Under the pieces are notes generated by a model. The model was not told where the DNA came from. It saw only the letters and a program-made list of their open reading frames with translations, and ran no database searches. Below, piece after piece: positions 7,804 to 14,946 of a stretch of 25,325 bases of DNA (the stretch's first letter is position 1; each line of letters opens with the position of its first letter). The DNA comes from Dunaliella salina. Lineage: Eukaryota; Chlorophyta; Chlorophyceae; Chlamydomonadales; Dunaliellaceae. Position numbers and translations under genes: made by a program. The DNA is taken from positions 110,606 to 135,930 of the forward strand of contig MU069574.1 in NCBI GenBank assembly GCA_002284615.2. Reading direction: 5' to 3'.

Positions 7804-10343
7804 TTATGATAACAACAACAATAACGGCAACGATGATATGGCAAAGGGGGGAGCCAATGTGGTTTTCGGGCGAAAATGTGCGCAAGTTTTCCGATTTTCA
7901 ATTTTCGTTTGGAAATGGGAATGGAAATGGAACTTCTGCCTGCGAGGCCACCTCCTCTCCATTTGACACGCTGCAGTGACACTGCAATGACCCTGGTGTT
8001 CTGCATGCCCAGGCCTGCGGGACGGGATGGGCGGACGGGCCACTTTTTTGCGTTGGCCATATCCAGTGCAAGCTGAACAGACGCGACATAGGCATGATAA
8101 ACATAATGTTTACATAAATAATAACGTATACTTAACCAATGTCGTCACTAGCTTGCACTGGACATGGTCAACGCAAAAAAATGGCCCGTCCGCCCATCCC
8201 GTCCCGCAGGCCTGGGCATGCAGAACACCAGGGTCATTGTTGTGTCACTGCAGCGCGTCAAATGGATAGGAGATGGCCTCACGGACAGGAGTTCCATTTC
8301 CACTTCCATTTCCAAACGAAAATGAAAATCGGAAAACTTGCGCACACTTTTGCCCAAAAACCACATTGGCTCCCCGCCTTGCCATAATCATATAATGGTA
8401 ATAAAAAATTTTGATAATGATGAAAATTACAACAATAGCTGGAACAATAGAAGTAAAAAGAACCAAAATGATGATGATAATAATGATAACAAAAACAATA
8501 ATGAGAAGAAGAAGAAGAAGAAGAAGAAGAAGAAGAAGAAGAAGAAGAAGAAGAAGAAGAAGAAGAAGAAGAAGAAGAAAAAAAAAAGAAGAAGAAAAAC
8601 AAAGAAAATCCTAGCGCGTCAGCGTGTAAAGGGCCTCTGGAGTGCCGCGTTCTGCACACAAAGAATGAAAGTAATAAACCTAGATTGTCTGTGCGGTGCA
8701 CACAAAGGGCCTGCGAAGTGCCATGCCATGCACACAATAAATCATGATCATAATGATAAGCCTGAGTGTCAGCACAGTTTATGCTTAGGACATCCAGAGT
8801 GCCGCGCCATGCACATAATGGATACTAATAGAGAAAATAGGGTGTCCCGCTGTTGCTCCTGAGTTACATGGGGCGCCTTACCTCAGAATCCCCAAGCAAA
8901 TGCGATGGAAAGTAGATGCGCGGACAGCCTTGCTGCCGGACATCTGCCCCACACGCTCCTGCCCAGAGGCAATTGAGTTAGGGTGCAAGAGCTTGGTTAG
9001 TATGGAAGTGCTGCACCCGCTCCAGCAGCACGAATGGGCGCAAGCAGTGTCCTTCGCGCAGTGGGCGACCTTGCTTGAGCGGAGGGGAACGCACTCAAGC
9101 GCGTCGGATTCGGGCTCATAATCCCTTGGGATCCGCTAGTGCTCTGGCTCAGTCCTTGCTTCATGGTGGTGCTTGCCATTGCAAAGCGAGTTTTTTGTTA
9201 GTATTTTCCTGGAGAATCTCAGAAAATTTTGGAAATGAGTTCCAGGTGGTGATTTCTTTGTATGTTATGAGTTCATTGGGAAGTTGGCTTTCACTCGTTT
9301 ACCATCATGGGCACCGCATTACCACAGCTTAGAAAAATAAAGCGTTGATGTTTGCAGCACTATATCCTGCTTTGGCACAGAATACTGCTGCCAAAACTTT
9401 TCCACTTTTTCCTTTTGAAACAGTAAAAAAAGGGTACAGTGCTTCCTTCTCCACGCTGAAGCATGCGCATGCGCACTGCGTTTCAACATCGGGCAGATTA
9501 ACACCAAACAAACTCCTGCCTTCCTGGTGTTGGTCATGAGAAGCGAATAGAAATGCTACAAACCCTCTGGCCTTCCGCACCTGCAGCTCCCCCGCTGCTT
9601 TGTTCGTGAATGTGATTGCAAGAATGCTGCGAGGGTTAACACCGCTTTGGATGAGGTGCTGAATCTGCAAAGCACACAGTGTGGGATTTTCGGAGGTAGC
9701 ATACCTGAAGAGCTGCATGCGCTTGAGTGGCGAGCACAATACATTGTTGCTTGCACATCCCTTATTTCCTGTGCAGTCATCATGGTAGGCTGGCCGCAGC
9801 ATGGGCCGTCCACGGATTGAAAAGCACACACGCACCCGCGCAGTTATCACCTTTGTTTTGCCAGTTCCAGGTCCTGCTTTGATATAAGGCTTTAGGGTGA
9901 GGGTACATTGCTGGATATGCTTTAGCATTTGAGCGGAACGAAACCCTCCACCTCCGTAAAGGTCAGGTGGGGTAATTACCTGCTTTGATGTACACGGCAT
10001 CATTGGGGTCTGTCACTGCTGCTTTTTGCTCGTGGTTCAAGCTGCCCAGTGGGTTTCTGCTGCTGCTGCTGCTGCTGCTGCTTCTACTTTTGCTGCTACT
10101 GCTGCTGCTTTTCCTCTTGCTGCTGCTGCTGCTGCTGCTGCTGCGCCTTCGCTGTCCCCCCTTCCCAAACTCGCCATCATTGCCTGAGTTTGCTTGCCTG
10201 GAATGCATAGAAATGTTCCTCCTCAGCCCTGCATGCTTCACGTGCATGCTCACATTCTTTACACGATGCACGGTGGAGATGTGCATAGAGCATGGGATGC
10301 CTCGCTCAGCATGGACTGCCTTGGAACTGGATCTGTGGAGCAT
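2537..10343 (-). CDS. UvrD/SRS2-like SF1A DNA helicase, nine exons, 3' part off window
   Basis: Superfamily 1A helicases use ATP to move 3' to 5' on single-stranded DNA in repair and in removal of recombination filaments. The exons join into about 375 codons: exon 1 10343-9980, 2 9873-9836, 3 9664-9581, 4 8958-8882, 5 5791-5698, 6 5289-5168, 7 4957-4838, 8 3964-3835, 9 2634-2537. In order they give the LNHEQKAAV Q-motif region, Walker A AGPGTGKT, motif Ia ILAITFTNKAAGEL, motif Ic STFHRICLGILR, motif II ILIDEFQDTN and motif III VVGDEDQMIYGW. All introns are GT-AG and every phase matches its neighbour, which is a strong internal check. Nearest described relatives should be the plant SRS2-like and bacterial UvrD/PcrA proteins. 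Motifs IV-VI and domain 2B lie beyond the left edge. The true start is uncertain. The long repeat-filled introns are unusual, but the exons look intact, with every visible motif residue present. Confidence 0.85.
3006..3079 (-). pseudogene. Decayed duplicate of the 3' end of helicase exon 8
   Basis: These 74 bp match 3830-3903 (end of exon 8 plus donor) with about 8 mismatches. Read on the minus strand it gives KPHIQEHCNSKYAHIL and then KGEFQ, against KPRIQEHYNSKFAHIL and IDEFQ in the real exon. The motif II Asp is lost and the donor GT has become GC. A third, shorter match to the donor region (TTTCAGGTACGCTG) ends near 3680. It looks like an abandoned exon duplication inside intron 8, although GC-AG splicing cannot be excluded. 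Confidence 0.8.
3110..3680. repeat. GTGTCTGCC minisatellite in helicase intron 8
   Basis: About 50 units of 10-11 bp, mixing CCTTGTGTCTG (11), CCAGTGTCTG (10) and CCTGTGTCTG (10). One undetermined base is at 3369. The array sits between two copies of exon 8 donor-like sequence, and a 23-bp identical segment (AGAGAGGAAGGGACTGCCTT plus GTG) occurs at 2974-2996 and at its start, 3101-3123. The array therefore seems to have grown from a short CAAGGCAG-type seed next to a duplicated splice donor. The open frames across it (CLPVSA-type peptides) are by-products. Confidence 0.9.
3835..3964 (-). CDS. Helicase exon 8: motif II (DEFQ)
   Basis: A 130-nt exon encoding ELAANDAVDFTDIISFAVAL, then LHKPRIQEHY and AHILIDEFQ. 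AVDFTDII matches the ALDFDDLL block and ILIDEFQ is the Walker B box; Asp and Glu bind Mg2+ and activate water. The donor CAG/gtacgg falls directly after DEFQ, so the conserved DEFQDTN motif is split between exons 8 and 9. A decayed copy of the end of this exon lies at 3006-3079. Confidence 0.9.
3965..4837 (-). other. Helicase intron 7
   Basis: An 873-bp intron between exons 7 and 8. No repeat array and no element copied elsewhere in the window was recognised. Confidence 0.6.
4838..4957 (-). CDS. Helicase exon 7: domain 1B
   Basis: A 120-nt exon encoding VPVFSKAIQEEKIAIDTELP and then AFGFGDPRTLAKLFDLYQ. The last part matches the segment before motif II in which UvrD proteins read LYxxYQ. Acceptor CTAACAG/T, donor AAT/gtgagt. 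It starts and ends inside codons that fit exons 6 and 8. Confidence 0.75.
5168..5289 (-). CDS. Helicase exon 6: domain 1B
   Basis: A 122-nt exon starting AVQKQVYFEHMEPRQVTDVV and ending near PTTVGT. It has no named motif; the region is variable among SF1A helicases. The donor AAA/gtgagta was preferred over nearby GT sites because only it keeps the phase required by exon 7. Confidence 0.7.
5290..5697 (-). other. Helicase intron 5
   Basis: A 408-bp GT-AG intron with nothing else recognised in it. Confidence 0.6.
5698..5791 (-). CDS. Helicase exon 5: start of domain 1B
   Basis: A 94-nt exon encoding ADLYNIEDLGILISKDFAIF and then DTNDAKDALRS. The pattern hydrophobic-IFDTNDAKDAL corresponds to the FTIYDTDDQ-like stretch that follows motif Ic in UvrD/PcrA. 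It completes the Arg codon left by exon 4 and ends in phase 0 at TCG/gtaagt. It is separated from exon 4 by a 3.1-kb intron full of repeats. Confidence 0.8.
5916..6187. repeat. 52-55 bp tandem repeat, five units
   Basis: Units start at about 5916, 5968, 6023, 6078 and 6133 with AGTGCAAACTGG and run through CTCATACATGAGCAGGTGAC and ACCCTTCAGAACC. The first unit is 52 bp and the next three are 55 bp; the last is truncated and diverged. It sits in helicase intron 4, about 125 bp from exon 5. Confidence 0.88.
6501..6590. repeat. (CAA)n / (AAT)n microsatellite
   Basis: Ten perfect CAA/AAC triplets are followed by mixed AAT, AGT and AAC triplets. The stretch 6188-6500 to its left (intron 4) holds nothing recognised. 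Confidence 0.85.
6755..6781. repeat. GCAGGTA 7-bp tandem repeat
   Basis: Almost four perfect 7-bp copies in helicase intron 4. The following stretch, 6782-7384, has one undetermined base at 7141 and C-rich runs near 7060, but no recognisable gene or element. Confidence 0.8.
7385..7835. repeat. Long imperfect (AAT)n microsatellite
   Basis: About 450 bp of AAT, AAC and GAT triplets in helicase intron 4. Around 7600-7635 the strand bias flips (AAT to ATT to AAT), creating a local inverted repeat. The hydrophobic open frames (poly-Ile, poly-Leu, poly-Asn) are artefacts of the triplet repeat. Confidence 0.92.
7836..8388. mobile_element. Fold-back element with ~250-bp inverted arms
   Basis: The left arm (about 7836-8088) and right arm (about 8140-8388) are near-perfect reverse complements. 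Both contain GGCAAG/GGCAAA next to GGGAGCCAATGTGG, then TTCCATTT blocks, GCATGCCCAGGCCTGCGGGA and a TTTTTTTGCGTTG block, ending at CCAGTGCAAGCT. Only about 50 bp of unrelated sequence separates them. It lies inside triplet-repeat DNA of helicase intron 4, so the ends cannot be fixed and no target duplication is certain. Fold-back transposon or inverted duplication are both possible. If transcribed it would form a hairpin of roughly 250 bp. Confidence 0.88.
8503..8600. repeat. (GAA)n microsatellite
   Basis: About 25 GAA/AGA triplets followed by an A-rich tail, in helicase intron 4. The purine-only strand is the plus strand, so the pre-mRNA would carry a polypyrimidine tract about 280-380 nt after the exon 4 donor. 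Confidence 0.9.
8882..8958 (-). CDS. Helicase exon 4: motif Ic (TFH)
   Basis: A 77-nt exon encoding ERVGQMSGSKAVRASTFHRI and then CLGILR. It matches the ERV...TFHSFCLRILR stretch of UvrD helicases; TFH is the conserved motif Ic. Acceptor CTGGGCAG/GAGC, donor GAG/gtaagg, phase 2 at the end. Confidence 0.88.
8959..9580 (-). other. Helicase intron 3
   Basis: A 622-bp GT-AG intron with no repeat or coding content recognised. Confidence 0.6.
9581..9664 (-). CDS. Helicase exon 3: motif Ia
   Basis: An 84-nt phase-0 exon after a good acceptor (CTTTGCAG/ATTC). It encodes IQHLIQSGVNPRSILAITF, then TNKAAGELQ. ILAITFTNKAA is the motif Ia signature of UvrD/PcrA. The donor is CTGCAG/gtgcgg. Confidence 0.9.
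9836..9873 (-). CDS. Helicase exon 2: Walker A micro-exon
   Basis: This 38-nt exon encodes PGTGKTKVITAR, with the first Gly codon completed across the junction to give AGPGTGKT, the ATP-binding P-loop (motif I). Its acceptor is AAAGCAG/GACC and its donor CGG/gtgcgt. The flanking introns are 106 and 171 bp. The 13 bases before the acceptor nearly repeat the last 13 bases of exon 1. Confidence 0.85.
9980..10343 (-). CDS. Helicase exon 1: serine-rich N-terminus and Q-motif region
   Basis: The start is the first ATG after an in-frame TAG. The first 50 or so residues resemble no domain. Next comes a low-complexity serine tract broken by K and R, encoded by AGC triplets (CTG runs on the plus strand, about 10057-10142). 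It is followed by NPLGSLNHEQKAAV, which matches the LN-x-EQ-x-A-A-V region at the start of UvrD-type helicases. The exon ends in phase 1 at GCAG/gtaatt. An AG acceptor near 10198 could mean that the true first coding exon lies further upstream and that residues before the serine tract are not coding. Confidence 0.6.
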
Positions 10344-10687
10344 GCTCTAACAGAGACTAGTACTGGTAAATCAGTCTTTTGTTTCTAAGATCTTGACCCT
10401 GAATGATTTCATTGTCAAACATATCTGATCCAATCTAACACAGAGTTTCGCTCAAGGGGGAAACTGTACTTTTCAACCTACTTTTAATTTTTTTCCGAGT
10501 CTGTCGGCAGGCGCTCCTAGGAAAGCCGAACAAAGAAGCCGAAGCGTGAGCACGTAGTGGGGGCAAGCATCGAAAAAGGAGGCAAAGAGCTGATTTAGCT
10601 TATGCAGCTAATGCTGTTGGGTTACCTTTTAATGTTGTCCAAATGCGTGCATGGGAGGAGAGGAGGGGCAAAGGGAGGCCAAACTAA
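10344..10687. other. Presumed 5' flank of the helicase gene
   Basis: No conserved coding sequence seen. It may hold the promoter or a leader exon of the minus-strand helicase, but no TATA or other element is clear enough to call. Confidence 0.3.
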
Positions 10688-10856
10688 CGGGTAACTCAGC
10701 CACATGGCCCTCAGTTAGGGGTCTGAGTTCCCCCCATTTAGGATCCGCGTGTAGGTTAAGATAGGTGTAGGTTAGGGTTAGGTTTAGCTAAACCTGTAGG
10801 TTAGTTAAAGGGGCAATTGCGACCTGAGTTGTAGGGTCATGTGACTGAGTTACCCG
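10688..10856. mobile_element. 169-bp MITE-like element with TAA flanks
   Basis: The termini are CGGGTAACTCAGCCACATG and, reverse-complemented at the right end, CGGGTAACTCAGTCACATG: 18 of 19 match. Each end is flanked directly by TAA (10685-10687 and 10857-10859), a possible 3-bp target duplication as made by PIF/Harbinger elements. The centre holds two TTAGGG-like units (GGTTAGGGTTAGG, near 10772) and a perfect 14-bp palindrome GGTTTAGCTAAACC. There is no coding capacity. Assignment to Harbinger rests only on the TAA and the terminal repeats. Confidence 0.65.
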
Positions 10857-10905
10857 TAACTTAAGATAAGGGAGGGGGAATCGCAGGGGCAAGCATAAGC
10901 AGGAT

Positions 10906-10907
<2 letters not shown>

Positions 10908-10963
<56 letters not shown>
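10908..10963. repeat. (TG)n tract before the gap
   Basis: A perfect TG run continues to the first undetermined base at 10964. The sequence after the gap (11544-11574) is again TG with a TGCG/CG section, so the gap is probably a collapsed or unreadable TG tract. Confidence 0.9.
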
Positions 10964-11543
10964 NNNNNNNNNNNNNNNNNNNNNNNNNNNNNNNNNNNNN
11001 NNNNNNNNNNNNNNNNNNNNNNNNNNNNNNNNNNNNNNNNNNNNNNNNNNNNNNNNNNNNNNNNNNNNNNNNNNNNNNNNNNNNNNNNNNNNNNNNNNNN
11101 NNNNNNNNNNNNNNNNNNNNNNNNNNNNNNNNNNNNNNNNNNNNNNNNNNNNNNNNNNNNNNNNNNNNNNNNNNNNNNNNNNNNNNNNNNNNNNNNNNNN
11201 NNNNNNNNNNNNNNNNNNNNNNNNNNNNNNNNNNNNNNNNNNNNNNNNNNNNNNNNNNNNNNNNNNNNNNNNNNNNNNNNNNNNNNNNNNNNNNNNNNNN
11301 NNNNNNNNNNNNNNNNNNNNNNNNNNNNNNNNNNNNNNNNNNNNNNNNNNNNNNNNNNNNNNNNNNNNNNNNNNNNNNNNNNNNNNNNNNNNNNNNNNNN
11401 NNNNNNNNNNNNNNNNNNNNNNNNNNNNNNNNNNNNNNNNNNNNNNNNNNNNNNNNNNNNNNNNNNNNNNNNNNNNNNNNNNNNNNNNNNNNNNNNNNNN
11501 NNNNNNNNNNNNNNNNNNNNNNNNNNNNNNNNNNNNNNNNNNN
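10964..11543. other. Assembly gap (580 undetermined bases)
   Basis: A run of N only. Its true length and content cannot be judged. Open frames spanning it are meaningless. Confidence 0.98.
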
Positions 11544-11661
11544 TGTGTGTGTGCGTGCGCGCGCGCGCGTGTGTGCAATCATTTGTGAGGGGCAGCCCAG
11601 GACTTTCCAACATTAGTGCGCAGTTATCATTCAAAGTCCAGTGTTGGCCGGGGTGGTTCTG

Positions 11662-11880
11662 CTATATTTTTTTGGATTGGAAATGCGAAAGAAAAAATAC
11701 GGAGGCAGAGAAGTTCTAACCTACATGTATTGAGGAAGAGGAGACACATTGGCTCAGAAGAGCTGTGAGTCCCCTTCACCATAAGATGTAAAACAGGTAA
11801 GGCTAATGGGCATCTGGAGGGTATGTAAGCGCCTGTCTAGAACCTGACTGTGAGAATTACTCTTGTTTTTGATAGCTTGT
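11662..11880 (-). mobile_element. Family A retroelement 3' tail
   Basis: Reverse-complemented, the sequence runs from the degraded end of the C-terminal coding part (ACAAGAGTAATTCTCACAG, then CCCTCCAGATGCCCATTA, which mirrors the NPPDPH-stop end) into the family A 3' UTR. It carries the conserved hairpin AGCTCTTCTGAGCC (11751-11764), then AATGTGTCTCCTCTTCC and a T/C-rich terminus. It is 5'-truncated to about 200 bp. A plus-strand retroelement fragment starts about 100 bp to its right. Confidence 0.75.
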
Positions 11881-11984
11881 CCCGTGGCAACAATTTTGTG
11901 GGCCTTACCTGTTCCCTCATAACCCTTCTATGACAGCAAGACTCACCTCGAGCTGGCCAAATACTCTCTTGCCTGCCCCTTGCA

Positions 11985-12310
11985 ATGACAAACCCACTTC
12001 TAACATTGTTTCTCCTTCCCGCTCACATCCTGCTTTAAGCAGCAGGCGCACCACACAGGGGACTAGCTCAGCTCACTGACAGCACCTCCCATACCCTACT
12101 CAGGTGTATTCAACCACAGATAAACAGAATGAACACTGATTGCCACCATCAAGCACTCAGGATTTGTGTTGAAGCAATCAGCAAAGGAGACTTTGGACCT
12201 TACATTGTCTCCATGGATGCAGGCAATACAGGAAGGCTATGCTCTCTGGAGATAGAAATTCCTATTAATGTCCAAACAAAACATCCCACCTTGTTTGTGT
12301 CATAGTGTCA
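11985..12310 (+). pseudogene. Family A/C retroelement fragment (RHN region)
   Basis: Two pieces are recognisable. At 11985-12065, AACCCACTTCTAACATTGTT and the following bases match 22739-22800. At 12130-12310 a frame reads CHHQALRICVEAISKGDFG, then SMDAGNTGRL; this parallels RHHAALSLCVEALSKG and SMDGCNHDRL in the family C copy at 22749-21733. The order of the two pieces is swapped relative to family C, so this fragment is rearranged. It ends in a stop at 12308-12310. Confidence 0.65.
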
Positions 12311-12392
12311 CGAGAGTCTGCTGTGACCAGGGTGTGCTGCAAGTTAGCCGAGTCAGTTGGACAGTTGACATTGATACTTGTGATTATGCAGG

Positions 12393-12482
12393 TTGGTGAG
12401 GCCTCTAGCTTTCCAGTTAGTGGACCGTAATGCAGCGTCCTTTGGCTTGCATGGACTTTTCTTCATACTTTTTTCTTTTTGC
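12393..12482 (+). mobile_element. Family C retroelement 3' tail
   Basis: GGTGAGGCCTCTAGCTTT, then TAATGCAGCGTCCTTTGGCT and GACTTTTCTT match the family C 3' UTR (reverse complement of about 21590-21690). It ends in a T/C-rich run, like the other copies. It is truncated to about 90 bp. Confidence 0.7.
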
Positions 12483-12906
12483 AGGTTGGGCTGCATTCAG
12501 AGAACGATATCCTTGGGACTCACAATACCGCCATCATTCATGTTGGCATTTAGTAGCAGCACTCATCAGAGAGAGCCCAATGGACAAGTCAGGCTACAGC
12601 CCCGCAGCCTGAGGAGGAGGAGCGCAGCAGCAGCACCACCAGTCAAGTGTGTTTTCCTTACATCAGTGCGCACAGCACAAAGCCACAACCTTAGAGCAGA
12701 AAAACATCAAGCTTGAGCATCAAGAGTCACGCCGACTCTCTGAAAAGCAGAATCCAGCGAGTCTATCCGTTGAAGCTGGGCGCCCTAGCCAGCCAGCCAG
12801 TTGTTGTGCGCCACAACGACATTGATTTCTCTTCTCTGAACAGGTGATGGGATGTTAAGACACTGCTATGGCTGCGTCACTTCCTCAGCCTGACAGGTGC
12901 CATCTG
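12483..12906. other. No recognised gene
   Basis: Apart from a short open frame with an AGC-rich stretch near 12620, nothing is recognisable. This is the sequence immediately left of the family A insertion end. Confidence 0.4.
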
Positions 12907-13106
12907 ATAAAAGAAAAAGAAAAGGAAAACTACGTAGGCAAAGAAACTCTCCCTACATCAATTACGGAAAAGGAGACACATTGGCTCAAAAAAGAGCCGT
13001 GATCTCCATCCTCCACAAGGATTGAAAAAGGTAAAGCTAATGTGGATCTGGAGGGTTGCTAGAAGCACCTGGCTCTAGAACCCGGCTGTGGGAAGTATTC
13101 TTGTTT

Positions 13107-13740
13107 TCAATTTTGCGGCGTGTAAAATCTAGTTCGTGGGCATATTGAACAGAATGGGTGGGCATGAAGTTGTTGAGCAAGCTCCGTGGCACGCTGGTGA
13201 TCCAATCCTTGTTGTTTGAATTGCTTCAGGGTATGCTCAGTGTAAATTGCTCCACCTACACCCAGGAGAATAGGGTGAATTGAAATAGCTTTAGCATTAA
13301 TAAGTTTACAAAAGTTTGCTTGCTGCTGCTTTGCCGCGTTCAACTGATGCTCTGGCCTTGTGTCTTCACAGAACTTGATTTCTATTAGGTGCACATGGCG
13401 TTGATTCGCATAAAGTTCATGGGATTGCCTCATGCGGCTAGTTGTGGTTGTCCTCCATGAGGAGCTGCACAAAGCGTGATGGAAACGGGTAAGAGAAACA
13501 CCATTTGAAGTATGAATGGCATTAAAAGGGGTGATCAAAGCAGCATCTGATCGACTGGAGTCCAGTCTTTTTCTCTCTGGAAGGTTACGAGGGAAGAAGT
13601 AAGCAGGTGAAATTATGTTTGTGGCATGTGTAGGGAGTTGGAGGTTGTGTTGAGCAAGCTTAGAATCGCTTCCTATGTGTATACTAGGCCTGCCCCTACA
13701 GGGCATTTCCTCAGGGCTTTTGTGATCATTTAGCCTGCGA
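13107..13740 (-). pseudogene. Family A C-terminal endonuclease-like domain
   Basis: The frame includes AQHNLQLPTHATNIISPAYF, FPRNLPERKRLDSSRSDAAL, then HVHLIEIKFCEDTRPEHQLN and HPILLGVGGAIYTEHTLKQF. The E-x-K in LIEIKFC and the upstream RSDA (RPDA in family C, so Pro has become Ser here) fit the PD-(D/E)XK nuclease signature used by R2-type retrotransposon endonucleases. A +4-nt slip at CATGCCCACCC shifts the last part out of the frame that ends NPPDPH in other copies. The coding continues from the zinc-knuckle part across the insertion at 13743-14946, where ALRK follows MITK just inside 13728. Confidence 0.7.
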
Positions 13741-13742
13741 TG

Positions 13743-14946
13743 TCGGAAACAACACTTTGCTTTGGAACTGTGCAGTGCTTCCAGTGCTGTACTGCTAAGG
13801 AATAGTGTGGTGCTTTCAGTGCTGCTCTGCTATTGGAGCAACACTTTGCCATTGAACTGTGCAGCGCTTCCAGTGCTGTACTGCTAAGGGATTGTGTAGT
13901 GCTTTTAGTGCTGCTCTGCTATTGGACACTCTGCTACGGAAATAATACTTTGCTATGGAACTGTGCAGTGCTTTTAGTACTGTACTGCTAAGGAATAGTG
14001 TGGTGCTTTCAGTGCTGCACTGCTATTGGTTTCTTTGCTATGGACCAACATTTATTAAGGAATTGTGTGGTGTCACGAGTACTGAGTTGCTATAGGTGCC
14101 TGTGAACACTCTTGTTTTGCTTGCTCACAACAGGAGGGTAAAAAAAAAAGTAGTGGAGTACACGTCCAAAAACTGGGTGGGACCCCCCTGACCCCCCCCC
14201 CCCCAAACCCCCCACGCAGTAACCCTACGCGGACAAAAAGGGTATCAATCTGCTCCTTTTTAAAATAGCTATCCATCCGCATATTCATCGCACAGGAAAA
14301 ATGAGTTGCAGCAGAGTTATGGGGCAAAAACTGAGCAGCAGACGCCCATGCATACCTGTCCTTCCAGGCACCCACAACTGACTTGCAAGTCCACTAGCTG
14401 CCCTCCTGACTTCACCATGCATATCCACATCATGCATTGTCACCATTCTGGGAGTTTTAACTGATTTGCTGCATGTTCGCCTCTACCGCCCCTGCCGCCC
14501 ACACCCTTGCGCGCACGGCACTGACTCCCAGCCATGCACACAGACCCCCCCTTTTACTCAATTTATCCAAAGAGGGTGCCAATTGGCAGTGCTTGAGCTC
14601 AGGAATCCAATGGTGCCTTTGGAATTCTGTAGAAGTGTCCCAGAAAAATTCTGGAGGGGGTGTCCCAAAAACCTGTAACCCCCCTTGACCCCCCCCCACC
14701 CCCCCCCTTCCTCAGATCAGACCCATACATATACCAATCGATAGCCCTTGATCCCAGGATTCCGAATATATAGTTTTTAGTAGGGCGGACACGTGTACTC
14801 CAAAAGTTATGCTTCTTGCAGCCTCCTGCTCACAACCTGAGTTTTTTTATCTTCTTGAGCTTTTCTGAGTGTTTTTCCAGTTACATGAGAGCTGAGCAGC
14901 CAGACTTAATGGCTGGCAGTTCTATTCCCATTGTGACCATGTAACC
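13743..14946 (-). mobile_element. 1.2-kb insertion in family A with 9-13 bp target duplication
   Basis: TTAGCCTGC(G/A)ATG occurs at 13730-13742 and 14947-14959, and the family A reading resumes across it, so the sequence between is a later insertion. Reverse-complemented it carries the same two blocks, in the same order, as 195-1000: TATATTCGGAATCCTG, GGGACACCCCCTCC and GGATTCCTGAGCTCAAG, then GGGGGGTTTGGGG and TTTTTTTTACCCTCCTG. Its far end is a tandem array (13744-14085). No open frame of convincing length is present. The class of element is unknown. Confidence 0.75.
13744..14085. repeat. ~90-bp tandem repeat at the end of the insertion
   Basis: Three long units start near 13750, 13839 and 13937 (AACACTTTGC / AATACTTTGC), each with GTGCAGTGCTTCCAGTGCTG, TACTGCTAAGG and CTGCTCTGCTATTGG, followed by a shorter diverged unit. 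Each unit is itself built from two related halves of about 45 bp (GTGCTTnnAGTGCTGnnCTGCTA). The right copy of this family has it; I did not find it near 195-1000. Confidence 0.8.

Noticed and set aside
7385..7979. Poly-Ile, poly-Leu and poly-Asn frames on both strands
   Set aside because: Direct products of the AAT/ATT microsatellite.
10766..10800. Telomere or chromosome end
   Set aside because: Only about two TTAGGG units, placed inside a small inverted-repeat element with sequence on both sides.
10788..11719. Long frames spanning the N run
   Set aside because: They exist only because undetermined bases contain no stops.
12393..12716. 107-codon plus-strand frame as a gene
   Set aside because: Its first 90 bp are a retroelement 3' tail and the rest has no recognisable domain.
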